Source: Candidatus Pelagibacter sp.
GTDB taxonomy: Bacteria; Pseudomonadota; Alphaproteobacteria; Pelagibacterales; Pelagibacteraceae
Length of the DNA: 64,000 bases
Direction: 5' to 3'
Assembly (NCBI GenBank): GCA_028226735.1
Contig: JAOIYV010000001.1
Coordinates: forward strand, 14,870 to 78,869
The position numbers and the translations under genes were made by a program. How positions within the stretch are numbered: position 1 is the stretch's first letter; each line of letters starts with the position of its first letter. This document shows, piece after piece, positions 34,885-43,609 of the stretch. The notes under the pieces were generated by a model, which was given only the letters and a program-made list of their open reading frames with translations, did not search any database and had not been told where the DNA came from.

Positions 34885-35181
34885 ATGAAAAAAAAAGGTC
34901 GCAGGCCCATCACTAAGGTCAAAAATCCAGAGCCACATATTGATGACCCAGATTGGATCATTTGGGCTGCTTGGGCAGATCGTATCACTTTTGAAGAAAT
35001 TGAGAAAAAGACTGGAAAGACAGAAGGTGAAGTAATTAAGATTATGAGACGATCTATAAAGCCTGTTTCTTTTAGATTGTGGAGAAAAAGAGTAAATCAA
35101 AAGAGTATAAAACATAGAAAAAAATTTGAATATTCTAGAAAAGAAATTACTAGTAAAATTAAAAAGAATGATTATTTATAA
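34885..35181 (+). CDS. TIGR03643-type conserved small basic protein
   Basis: A 98-aa protein recognised from its core DDPDWIIWAAWADRITFEEIEKKTGKTEGEVIKIMRR and SFRLWRKRV. The family is named from conservation only and has no known function to my knowledge; the helix-turn-helix-like FEEIEKKTGKTEGEV segment and basic tail suggest nucleic-acid contact (inference). A weak site AAAGGA sits before the ATG. It lies 3 bases before glutaredoxin. Confidence 0.78.
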   Translation: MKKKGRRPITKVKNPEPHIDDPDWIIWAAWADRITFEEIEKKTGKTEGEVIKIMRRSIKPVSFRLWRKRVNQKSIKHRKKFEYSRKEITSKIKKNDYL

Positions 35182-35184
35182 GTT

Positions 35185-35439
35185 ATGAAATCAGTTACAA
35201 TTTATACAGGTCCACTTTGTAATTTTTGTGATGCAGCTAAAAGATTATTAACAAGAAACAATGTTGAATATAAAGAAATTAATATTGCAACAGTTGATGG
35301 TGCTATGGATGAAATGATTAAAAAAGCTAACGGAAAAAGAACAATTCCTCAAATTTTCTTTGATGATCAACACATTGGTGGCTACGATGAAGCTAGAGCT
35401 CTAGAAAAAGAAAACAAACTTCAAGATCTTTTAAAATAA
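35185..35439 (+). CDS. grxC: Glutaredoxin 3-like thiol reductase
   Basis: An 84-aa glutaredoxin. Active-site motif C12-N-F-C15 replaces the classical CPYC, the cis-Pro loop is RTIPQIFFDDQHIGG and the Gly-Gly-Tyr-Asp glutathione site follows. CNFC would alter redox potential relative to CPYC, while the two cysteines allow the dithiol mechanism. Function: glutathione-dependent reduction of disulfides in the cytoplasm. Confidence 0.92.
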   Translation: MKSVTIYTGPLCNFCDAAKRLLTRNNVEYKEINIATVDGAMDEMIKKANGKRTIPQIFFDDQHIGGYDEARALEKENKLQDLLK

Positions 35440-35535
35440 TTATTGAATTGAAATTGTTACAATTGGTTCTGATGCATCGAACATACATAGACTTCCTACA
35501 TCATTTGCTTGGATAGAATTTTTTGTTCCAAATGT
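35440..35535 (-). pseudogene. Possible C-terminal remnant of a decayed gene
   Basis: On the minus strand this short open stretch translates to a protein-like sequence, ...NSIQANDVGSLCMFDASEP followed by IVTISIQ and a stop. An in-frame TAG lies just before it and there is no proper start. The 141-bp gap between grxC and msrB has no other feature. It could be the end of a lost gene or chance. Confidence 0.2.
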
Positions 35536-35580
35536 CTAATAAACAAAAACCTATTTTGATTTTTAAAATACTCAAAAAAT

Positions 35581-35955
35581 TTATTCTTTAGGTTTAAAAA
35601 TTAAGCAAACACCATTATTACAGTATCTTTTACCTGTAGGCTTTGGTCCATCTTCAAAGATGTGACCATGATGCCCACCACATTTTTTGCAATGATACTC
35701 AACTCGCTCATACCCTAATAAAGTATCTGTTTTAGTTTCAAATGCATCAGGTAAAGATTGATAAAATGAAGGCCAGCCTGAACCACTTTCATATTTAGCA
35801 TTTGAATCAAAAAGTTTTTCACCACAATTTGTACAGTGATAACTACCTTCTCTTTTTTCATGATTTAACTCACTCGTACCTGGTGCCTCAGTTCCATCTT
35901 CAAATAAAACTAATTTTTGTTCAGCAGTAAGGTCTTGGTTAATTTTTTTAGTCAT
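35581..35955 (-). CDS. msrB: Peptide-methionine (R)-S-oxide reductase MsrB
   Basis: Repairs methionine-R-sulfoxide in proteins. 124 aa, full length for free-standing MsrB. Zinc ligands are C41/C44 (CTNCG) and C89/C92 (CKKCG), the substrate block is SGSGWPSFY, H95/H98 lie in GGHHGHIFEDGP, and the catalytic C112 is in KRYCNNG. An additional C117 could serve as a resolving cysteine. Next to glutaredoxin, though on the opposite strand. Confidence 0.95.
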   Translation of the reverse strand: MTKKINQDLTAEQKLVLFEDGTEAPGTSELNHEKREGSYHCTNCGEKLFDSNAKYESGSGWPSFYQSLPDAFETKTDTLLGYERVEYHCKKCGGHHGHIFEDGPKPTGKRYCNNGVCLIFKPKE

Positions 35956-35957
35956 AT

Positions 35958-36851
35958 TTAAATCAATTTAGCACATGATTGATGTAATAGAGAATGTAAT
36001 TCTACCAATTTATTAAAATCTTTATTATATCCTCCACCTAGAACACCACAAATTGGTATTCTTTTAGAGGAAAAATTTTCTATTACCAATTCATCTCTTT
36101 TTTTTATTCCTTCATCAGAAATTTTTAATTTACCTAACCGGTCATTAAAATGAATATCAACACCCGCTATATAAAAAACAAAATCAAAGTTTTCATTATT
36201 AAGTTCATTTAGATAATACTTAAGTGTTTTTAAATATGCACCATCTTCAAGATTATCTTCAAGCTCAACATCTAAATCACTTATTGATTTTTTAGCAGGA
36301 TAATTGGTTTTTGAATGCATACTAAAAGTAAAAACATGCTTATTATCCTTAAAAATTTCTGAGTTTCCATTTCCTTGGTGAACATCTAAATCAACAATTA
36401 AAATTCTATTAGCATATCCTCTATCCAGTAAATAATGAGCTGCAACTGCAACATCATTAAACACACAATAACCAGCTCCCTCATCATAATTTGCATGATG
36501 ACTTCCACCTGCTGTGTTACATGCAATTCCATAATTTAATGCAAGTTTTGATGCTAAAACAGTTCCACCTGTTGCAACTAACGATCTTTGAACTACACTA
36601 TCAACCAATGGAAAACCAATTTTTTTAATTGCATTTTTATCTAAAGTTTTATTTTTTATATCATTGATATAATTTTTTGAATGAGCTCGATTTAATGTTT
36701 TAAAAGAACAGACAAGTGGATTATAAAAGTTTTTAACAATATTTTGGTCAATCAAATATTTTGCAAGTTCACCAAATTTATTAATTGGAAATTTGTGATC
36801 ATCACCAATTTTTGCAACATAATCTTTATGGTTGACTACTGGTAGCTCCAT
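35958..36851 (-). CDS. Histone-deacetylase-family (class II type) amidohydrolase
   Basis: A 297-aa arginase/deacetylase-fold zinc enzyme. The catalytic His pair is H118-H119 in GGSHHANYDEGAGYC, metal ligands include D156-x-H158 in VDLDVHQGNG, and a later Asp is in YIAGVDIHF. Bacterial members remove acetyl groups from polyamines, acetoin-pathway proteins or N-acetyl amides. One base separates it from the start of the D-2-hydroxyacid dehydrogenase stop, so they share a transcript. Confidence 0.88.
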   Translation of the reverse strand: MELPVVNHKDYVAKIGDDHKFPINKFGELAKYLIDQNIVKNFYNPLVCSFKTLNRAHSKNYINDIKNKTLDKNAIKKIGFPLVDSVVQRSLVATGGTVLASKLALNYGIACNTAGGSHHANYDEGAGYCVFNDVAVAAHYLLDRGYANRILIVDLDVHQGNGNSEIFKDNKHVFTFSMHSKTNYPAKKSISDLDVELEDNLEDGAYLKTLKYYLNELNNENFDFVFYIAGVDIHFNDRLGKLKISDEGIKKRDELVIENFSSKRIPICGVLGGGYNKDFNKLVELHSLLHQSCAKLI

Positions 36852-37804
36852 TATTTTTCAATAATACGAATTGGCTTACCATTTACGCAAGCCTCAAGAC
36901 CTTCTATCATCTGGGTATAAAATACACTATAATTTTCAGCGGTTACATAACCAACATGAGGCATTAATAATGCATTTGGTAAAAATCTTAATTTATTACC
37001 TTCTGGCAAGGGTTCTTTTTCATAAACATCAAGACCAGCACCAGCAATAACATTAGTTGATAACGCTATAATTAAATCATCTTCATTGATAATTGATCCT
37101 CTTGAAGTGTTAATTAAAAAAGCAGTTTTTTTCATTGTATCTAGTTCTTTTAGTTTTATTAACTCTTTGTATCTTTCACCACCTTGAACATGGATTGATA
37201 TAAAATCAGAATTTTGTAATAAGTCTTCTTTGCTACTTGGTAATACACCCAACTCTTTACAGGTATCCAGGTTTAAATTTTCACTCCATGCCATAACCTC
37301 CATGCCAAATGCTTTACCAATTTTTGCAACTTGAGAGCCGACTCTTCCAAGTCCAACAAGACCTAAAATTTTTCCTTTAAGCTCTAAACCAATAGTTGAT
37401 TGCCAATAACCTTGGTACATATTGTCAATTTCTTCTTTAAAATTTCTAGCTAAACCTAAAATTAAACCCCAAGTTAATTCTGTAGTACCTGCAAAATCAA
37501 TTTCTGTTCCACAAACTATAACTCTTCTTTTTTTAGCAGCAATTAAGTCTATAGCTTTATTTCTTGAACCACTTGTTATGATATATTTAAGATTATTTAA
37601 GTTATCGATTAAATTTTTAGTAATAGGGGTTCGTTCTCTCATTATTAATAAAGCTTCAAAGTCTGATAATTCTTCAATAGCATTCGCTTCATCTTCAAAT
37701 GGTTCATTAAATATTTTAAATTCATATTTTCCTGATAATTTTTTTAGATCTACAAACTCATGAGATACATTTTGGTAATCGTCTAAGATAGCAACTTTAA
37801 GCAT
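36851..37804 (-). CDS. D-2-hydroxyacid dehydrogenase, NAD-binding
   Basis: A 317-aa member of the D-isomer 2-hydroxyacid dehydrogenase family (SerA/hydroxypyruvate reductase group). Cofactor motif GLVGLGRVGSQVAKIG, catalytic Arg in INTSRGSII, Glu in DVYEKEPLP and His in LLMPHVGYVT. Substrate could be hydroxypyruvate, glyoxylate or another 2-oxo acid. Overlaps the EamA gene by 8 bases. Confidence 0.88.
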   Translation of the reverse strand: MLKVAILDDYQNVSHEFVDLKKLSGKYEFKIFNEPFEDEANAIEELSDFEALLIMRERTPITKNLIDNLNNLKYIITSGSRNKAIDLIAAKKRRVIVCGTEIDFAGTTELTWGLILGLARNFKEEIDNMYQGYWQSTIGLELKGKILGLVGLGRVGSQVAKIGKAFGMEVMAWSENLNLDTCKELGVLPSSKEDLLQNSDFISIHVQGGERYKELIKLKELDTMKKTAFLINTSRGSIINEDDLIIALSTNVIAGAGLDVYEKEPLPEGNKLRFLPNALLMPHVGYVTAENYSVFYTQMIEGLEACVNGKPIRIIEK

Positions 37805-38696
37805 TTTTAGTTTTTCTATTTGATAAAAGGATTCCAGTTAAAATAAATATTGCGCCCAGCATATGATAAAACATAAATTTTTCATTAAAAATAATCATTG
37901 CCATAATTGCACTTAATACAGGCATCATATGCAAAAAAATACCAGCTCTATTAGCTCCGATTAAAGAGACTCCCTTTATCCAAAAAATAAAAGAAATAAG
38001 ACCTGGAAATAATACTACATAAAATAAAATCATAAAAAATTTTTGATCTAATACAATTCTATAACCCATTTGATATTCAATAAAATAAATTGGAATTAAA
38101 AAAATAAAACCAAATGAAATTACCACTTCTAATAACGTTAATTGAGATAGTTGATGTTTTTTTTTCTTTAATAAAGCAGAATAAGTAGCCCATGACAACA
38201 TTCCTAAAACCATCGTGATATCACCTTTATTAAAATCTAAATTTAATAATATTCCAAGGTTGGCTTTAGTTATGATTAAAACTACCCCAACAAAAGAACA
38301 TGCAACTCCCAATATTTGAAATGTGTTTGTTTTTTCAATTTTTAAAATTGAAGAAATAAATATAATCATCACCGGTATTGTTGATATCATCAACACTCCA
38401 CTGATCACTTGGGTAAAATTTAAAGAGTAATAGACAATTGAGTTAAATATAGTGACACTAGTTATTCCAAGAATCATATAATATTTATAATTTTCTAAAA
38501 TATATTCTTTTTTTTTCAATATTTCTTGGATTGTAAATGGAGCTAAAATTAACCAGGCAAAAAACCAGCGATAAAAGTTTAACGAAAAAGGTGGCACTTG
38601 GTACTGGCTAGCAAATTTTCCAACTAAAAAATTTCCAGACCAAAACAAAGCAGCAAAAAATAAAAAAACATAAGCAATATTATTTTTATTTATCAC
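37797..38696 (-). CDS. EamA/DMT-superfamily transporter
   Basis: A 299-aa inner-membrane carrier, about ten helices in two EamA repeats (NIAYVFLFFAALFWSGNFLVGKFA ... ). Between an oxidase and a hydroxyacid dehydrogenase in one minus-strand operon, it probably moves an amino acid or hydroxyacid. It is the third DMT carrier in the window and is distinct from the other two. Confidence 0.86.
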   Translation of the reverse strand: MINKNNIAYVFLFFAALFWSGNFLVGKFASQYQVPPFSLNFYRWFFAWLILAPFTIQEILKKKEYILENYKYYMILGITSVTIFNSIVYYSLNFTQVISGVLMISTIPVMIIFISSILKIEKTNTFQILGVACSFVGVVLIITKANLGILLNLDFNKGDITMVLGMLSWATYSALLKKKKHQLSQLTLLEVVISFGFIFLIPIYFIEYQMGYRIVLDQKFFMILFYVVLFPGLISFIFWIKGVSLIGANRAGIFLHMMPVLSAIMAMIIFNEKFMFYHMLGAIFILTGILLSNRKTKNA

Positions 38697-39926
38697 TTAG
38701 CTAAATCTTAGAGAACTATATGGTTTCAAGTCTAAATTTGTATTCTCTCCAGCAATCATTCCTGAAATTATCTTCCCTGAAATTGGTCCTAAAGTCCATC
38801 CTAAATGATGATGGCCAAAACAATAGAATATATTTTTATAATTTTTTGAAGGACCTATTACAGGTAAAAAATCTGGCATACTAGGTCTAAAACCTAACCA
38901 TTCATCTTCATGTTCAGGTAAATCTCCAAGCATGTATTTTGCATTATTTATTAAATTTTTAATTCTATCTTTTGATAATGGATTATTTAATCCACCAAAT
39001 TCAACTGTTCCTACCACTCTCAGCCCTTGCTCCATTGGGGTAATTCCAAATCCCCTGTTTTGAAAAATTACAGGTCTGCTTAAAAGATGATCACAATCTT
39101 TAAAATGAACATGATAACCTCTTTCTGTATCTAGTGGTATTTTTTCATCTAAATTATCTGTTAATTTTTTAGACAATGCTCCACAAGCAATAACTAATTT
39201 ATCAAAAATAAAGTTTTGGGTTTCAGTTTTTATAATTGGTTTTTCTTCATCGAATTTTATGTCACTTACATTCATTTTTAAAAACCTTCCACCTTTTCTT
39301 AGAAAAAGTTCAAATAATTTTATAAGTATTTTTTTAGGGTTTTTAGCATGTCTCCCATATTTATAATAAACTCCTCCATGGTAAAAAGGTTTTATATTTG
39401 GTTCAAGATCATGAATTTCTTTAGTTGATAGCACTTGTTGATCAACACCAAGTTCATTTCTAACTTTAATTTCAAGTTCTCTACTTTTTAAATTTTTATT
39501 ATTCCAAATATAAAGAATACCTTTTTTTTCAACTAATCCTTCAAGATCAATTTCATCAAATAACTCATCATAAGCTGGTAGTGCTAAGTCTAAAATTTGA
39601 TGCATATTTTTAGCAGTGTGCATCATTCTTTTTGTAGAACAGTTTCTTATAAAGCTTAAGAACCATGGAATCATTTTTGGAACATAATTCCATTTTAAAG
39701 CAAGTGGTCCAGTCGAACTTAAAAGCATAGCTGGAACATCAGATAAAACATCAGGTCTATTTATTGGTACAGATGCATAAGGTGAAAAATGGCCAGCATT
39801 ACCATATGATGCTACTGGGCTTCCTGGTTCTTCTCTATCAAAAATAGTTACATCAAATCCCTTTTTTTGAAGAAACAACGCATTTGAAATACCTTGTATT
39901 CCGGCGCCTATAATTCCTATTTTCAT
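38697..39926 (-). CDS. FAD-dependent D-amino acid dehydrogenase-like oxidoreductase (DadA-like)
   Basis: A DAO-family flavoprotein. I choose the internal ATG at 39926 (409 aa) rather than the one at 39938: a GAGAA ribosome site sits just before it and the second start begins right at the FAD motif KIGIIGAGIQGISNALFL. Later blocks YGNAGHFSPYASVP, TERGYHVHF and CFGHHHLGWTLGP are as in DadA. It would deaminate a D-amino acid, or another secondary amine, to a 2-oxo acid, feeding electrons to the membrane. Neighbouring D-hydroxyacid dehydrogenase may reduce the keto acid. Confidence 0.85.
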   Translation of the reverse strand: MKIGIIGAGIQGISNALFLQKKGFDVTIFDREEPGSPVASYGNAGHFSPYASVPINRPDVLSDVPAMLLSSTGPLALKWNYVPKMIPWFLSFIRNCSTKRMMHTAKNMHQILDLALPAYDELFDEIDLEGLVEKKGILYIWNNKNLKSRELEIKVRNELGVDQQVLSTKEIHDLEPNIKPFYHGGVYYKYGRHAKNPKKILIKLFELFLRKGGRFLKMNVSDIKFDEEKPIIKTETQNFIFDKLVIACGALSKKLTDNLDEKIPLDTERGYHVHFKDCDHLLSRPVIFQNRGFGITPMEQGLRVVGTVEFGGLNNPLSKDRIKNLINNAKYMLGDLPEHEDEWLGFRPSMPDFLPVIGPSKNYKNIFYCFGHHHLGWTLGPISGKIISGMIAGENTNLDLKPYSSLRFS

Positions 39927-40007
39927 ATTATTTCTCATTAAATCTTATATAATTTTTACATCTAACATTTCTCGCGACAAATTAGACAAATTTAATATTT
40001 AAATTCT

Positions 40008-41129
40008 TTAACCAATTAAATGTTTATGATTAATTTTAGCACTCATTACAATTGAAAATCCGATCATTGTAGCTAACATAGATGATCCACCGTAAGACAT
40101 AATAGGTAATGGAGATCCAACTATAGGCAACAAACCTAAAACCATTGCCATATTAACGGTAACATAAAAAAAGATTGCAGAACCATATCCATAACAAAAA
40201 AGTTTTGCAAAATAACTTCTTGAAACTGATCCAATTTTTAAAACTCTATAGATAATAATTATGTAAACTAATAAGAGTGCTAATGAACCCAAAAATCCAT
40301 GTTCTTCCGCATACAAGGTGAAAATAAAATCTGTATGTTTTTCAGGCAAAAACTCTAAGTAACTTTGTGTTCCTTTTAAAAAACCTTTTCCTAAAAATCC
40401 ACCTGAACCAACAGCTATTTTGGATTGAATTATTTGATATCCTGCTCCTAAAGGATCTCTATCAGGATTAAGAAAGGTTAAAATTCTAAGTTTTTGATAT
40501 GGTTTTAAAAAAGAAATAGCAAATGGCATTGAAATTAATAAAGTTAAAAAAGAATATAAAAAATATTTAACATTTAATCCTGCAAGCCATATGACAACCA
40601 ATCCACTAGAAGCAATTAATATCGACGTTCCTAAATCTGGTTGACTTAAAACAAGCATAATTGGTAAAATTAAAATAACCAAGACAATTAATATACTTTT
40701 AAATGAATTAACTTTTTCAACTTGTATTCTATGATAATACTTTGCCAAACAAGATATAATCGCTATTTTCATTAACTCTGAAGGTTGTAAATTAATAAAA
40801 TATAAATTTATCCATCTTTGAGACCCTGATGCTTTAACGCCATACAGAGAGGCCCAAATTAAAAAAGCTAGAACAACTATATAAAAAAAATAAGAAATAA
40901 AATGCCAAAACTTTATGTTAAAAAATGACAAACAAATCATCATGATAAAAAATACTATAAATTTGGATATATGGCTTTTGCTATGAAACAATAATTCTCC
41001 TCCATCTGTAGAATACATTGCAAAAGCACTAACGATACCCAAAACTAAAATACAAAATAATAAAATAAAGTCTAATTCTCTTAATTTTTGAAATACAGAT
41101 AATTGAGTGTTAATTGTATTAGATCTCAT
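40008..41129 (-). CDS. rodA: Peptidoglycan glycosyltransferase RodA (SEDS family)
   Basis: A 373-aa SEDS protein with about ten helices that polymerises lipid II with PBP2 for cell elongation. Landmarks: SGSQRWINLYFINLQPSELMKIAII, the catalytic-Asp-containing loop KHTDFIFTLYAEEHGF, and GLLPIVGSPLPIMSYGGSSMLATMIGF. Last gene of the mreBCD-mrdA-rodA set; overlaps mrdA by 11 bases. Confidence 0.95.
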   Translation of the reverse strand: MRSNTINTQLSVFQKLRELDFILLFCILVLGIVSAFAMYSTDGGELLFHSKSHISKFIVFFIMMICLSFFNIKFWHFISYFFYIVVLAFLIWASLYGVKASGSQRWINLYFINLQPSELMKIAIISCLAKYYHRIQVEKVNSFKSILIVLVILILPIMLVLSQPDLGTSILIASSGLVVIWLAGLNVKYFLYSFLTLLISMPFAISFLKPYQKLRILTFLNPDRDPLGAGYQIIQSKIAVGSGGFLGKGFLKGTQSYLEFLPEKHTDFIFTLYAEEHGFLGSLALLLVYIIIIYRVLKIGSVSRSYFAKLFCYGYGSAIFFYVTVNMAMVLGLLPIVGSPLPIMSYGGSSMLATMIGFSIVMSAKINHKHLIG

Positions 41130-43098
41130 TTGAATTTTTTAATCTTTTTTTTATGTTAATTTTTTCTCTTGCATCATGTTTATCTATAATCAGCTTAAAA
41201 AGTTTTTTTGCCATAGGTGCGGCCATGGCACTACCTGATCCACCATGTTCAACGACTATACTTAGGGCATATCTTGGATTTTTGTATGGTCCAAATGCAA
41301 CATATAAAGCATGATCTCTATCATTGTATGGAATATCAACTGTTTTTAATTCTAACTCTCTTTGTTTTTCTGTAATTCTCTTAACTTGAGAGGTTCCAGT
41401 TTTTCCAGCAAATTGATATTTTTGATCTTTAATTCTTGATGAATAAGAAGTTCCTCTAATTTCATTAGTAGATGCAAACATTGCCTCCAGAACAAGTTTT
41501 ATATTTTCTGGATTTCTATAAAGTGGTTTATGTTTTTTTGGACCTACAAACCAAGAAAATCCTTCGCTAGCTGCTTCTAAACCTTTTTTAGATTCCTTTA
41601 AATCTCTACTGTTTTCTTGAATTGCATATTTAATTTCTTCCAAGGTTGGGTCCTCATCATTGACAATTATTTTAGGATAAATCTCATAACCACCATTTGC
41701 AAGTTGAGCGGTCATTAAACATAACTGTAGAGGTGTTGTTTGTATATAACCCTGTCCAATACCTGTAATTAGAGTTTCTCCTAAAACCCATCCTTTTCCT
41801 AAATTATTTTTTTTCCATTCTGTGCTTGGAACTAATCCTTTTTTTTCATTAGCAAAATTTTGATTTAAAACTTTTTCACCAAGACCAAATTTTATAGCTG
41901 TTTCTTTTAATCTATCTACACCAAGTTTTCTGGCTACTTCATAAAAATAGGTATCACAAGATTGCTTCATTGCTTCTTTTAAACTTACTATTCTATGACC
42001 TTTTTTTTTCCAGCAATGATAGGTTTGTCCAAACATTTCAATTTTACCACTACAATTAACTTTAAAATCTTTTGTGATGACGTCATTTTCTAAAGCAGAA
42101 AGAGCTACAATTGGTTTAATTGTAGATCCTGGTGAATACAAACCGGACAAAGTTTTGTTAAGTAATGGCTTCAAGGGGTTATTTCTAATTAATTGCCAAT
42201 CATCATGGCTAATTCCAAAAAGAAATAAATTTGGGTCAAATGATGGTGAAGAATGCATAGCAATTATTTCGCCCGTAAAAATGTCCATCACACTTATAGA
42301 GCCAGCAAGATCTTTTAATAACTCATTACATAATTTTTGGATATCCGTATCAACGGTAAGTTTAATTGTTTTTCCTTTTATACCCTCTTTATAGTCAATC
42401 TGATTAATTCTCTTTCCATATGCATTAACTTCATACCTTTGAATGCCATTTGTTCCTATGAGTTCACTTTCATATGTCTTCTCTAAACCTGTTTTTCCAA
42501 CTTTTAAGCCAGGTACATGATTTTTTTTTATTTCTTTATTATCTAGTATATCCTTTTCACTAGCTTCACTAACATAACCCAAAACGTGGGTATAATTTTC
42601 TTTAAATGGATAATCACGAGATACAGATAAAACTGGTTTAGCGCCAGTTAAATCATGTAAAAAATAATTTATTTTAGCAAATTGTTCCCAGGTTAAATTT
42701 TCAGAAACAACAAGAGTTTCCCAGGGTTTTTGACTATTTTTTTTTTTAATTATTTTAGCAAATTCATTATTTTTAATTTTTAATATTTCTTTTAATCTTA
42801 ACATTAAGTACTTAAAGTTTTCTACTTGCTCTGGGATAACATGAAGCTGATATACTTTTAAATTGCCAGCTATGGTATTTCCAAAATAGTCTAAAAATTC
42901 TCCTCTGACAGGTGGTAATTTCCACTCACGTAATCTATTCTTATCTGATAAAGTTAAGTATTTTTTATTTTCTGTAATTTGCAATGTAAATAATCTAGCA
43001 ATGATTCCCGTGAATATGACTATTTTTGCTGTTCCAATAATAAACATTCTTCTGTTAATAGTTTGAAGTTTCTTAAAACCCAGATCTCCACTAATCAT
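41119..43098 (-). CDS. mrdA: Penicillin-binding protein 2 (peptidoglycan transpeptidase)
   Basis: Elongation-specific transpeptidase. The ATG at 43098 is preferred over 43113 because AGGAAGG precedes it by 4 bases and the overlap with mreD stays short; this gives 659 aa. One N-terminal membrane helix (MFIIGTAKIVIFTGIIARLF), a PBP dimer domain, then active-site SPGSTIKP (STIK), SCDTYFYE (SxD) and GKTGTSQ (KTG). Confidence 0.95.
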   Translation of the reverse strand: MISGDLGFKKLQTINRRMFIIGTAKIVIFTGIIARLFTLQITENKKYLTLSDKNRLREWKLPPVRGEFLDYFGNTIAGNLKVYQLHVIPEQVENFKYLMLRLKEILKIKNNEFAKIIKKKNSQKPWETLVVSENLTWEQFAKINYFLHDLTGAKPVLSVSRDYPFKENYTHVLGYVSEASEKDILDNKEIKKNHVPGLKVGKTGLEKTYESELIGTNGIQRYEVNAYGKRINQIDYKEGIKGKTIKLTVDTDIQKLCNELLKDLAGSISVMDIFTGEIIAMHSSPSFDPNLFLFGISHDDWQLIRNNPLKPLLNKTLSGLYSPGSTIKPIVALSALENDVITKDFKVNCSGKIEMFGQTYHCWKKKGHRIVSLKEAMKQSCDTYFYEVARKLGVDRLKETAIKFGLGEKVLNQNFANEKKGLVPSTEWKKNNLGKGWVLGETLITGIGQGYIQTTPLQLCLMTAQLANGGYEIYPKIIVNDEDPTLEEIKYAIQENSRDLKESKKGLEAASEGFSWFVGPKKHKPLYRNPENIKLVLEAMFASTNEIRGTSYSSRIKDQKYQFAGKTGTSQVKRITEKQRELELKTVDIPYNDRDHALYVAFGPYKNPRYALSIVVEHGGSGSAMAAPMAKKLFKLIIDKHDAREKINIKKRLKNSNEI

Positions 43099-43609
43099 AA
43101 GACCTTCCTGCAAAAAAACTTTCTACATATTGAAATAAATATGAAAAACAAATATATAAAAGAAAGGTAAAAATAATATTCACTACTTGAAGTAAAAAAT
43201 CTATTTCATAATTAAAAATAAAAGTTAAAATTAAAAAAAATATAGATTTAATTATTAGGATTGATATTAGAAAAAAAATCCAATCTTTCATTAAATTAGG
43301 CCTTAAAGTTATATTTCTAAGATATGCAGCAGCACCACATAATAACAAAAAAATTAAACTACTTATACCAATTGGTAATCCAAGGACCACATCATTAAAT
43401 AATCCTGCTATAAAAACTAAAACATATCCTAAGCTATTGCTTTTTTTTACACTGAAGTAAAAAATTAGAATAAAAGAAAAATTAAATGAAAAATATTTTA
43501 ATCCCATATTATTAAAATCAGACTCATTTAACACGGAGATAAAAAGTAAAATTATCGGTAAGTGTGTGTAAAGCTTTACAATTATATTGCTTTGATTAAT
43601 TCTGCTCAT
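43091..43609 (-). CDS. mreD: Rod shape-determining protein MreD
   Basis: A 172-aa membrane protein with about five helices, including the conserved GLFNDVVLGLPIGISSLIFLLLCG. Links MreC to the elongasome. It sits between mreC (abutting) and mrdA (overlapping). Confidence 0.9.
   Translation of the reverse strand: MSRINQSNIIVKLYTHLPIILLFISVLNESDFNNMGLKYFSFNFSFILIFYFSVKKSNSLGYVLVFIAGLFNDVVLGLPIGISSLIFLLLCGAAAYLRNITLRPNLMKDWIFFLISILIIKSIFFLILTFIFNYEIDFLLQVVNIIFTFLLYICFSYLFQYVESFFAGRSYD

Noticed and set aside
42074..42394. Plus-strand 106-codon frame in mrdA
   Set aside because: Antisense to the conserved PBP2 transpeptidase domain; codon pattern follows the real gene.
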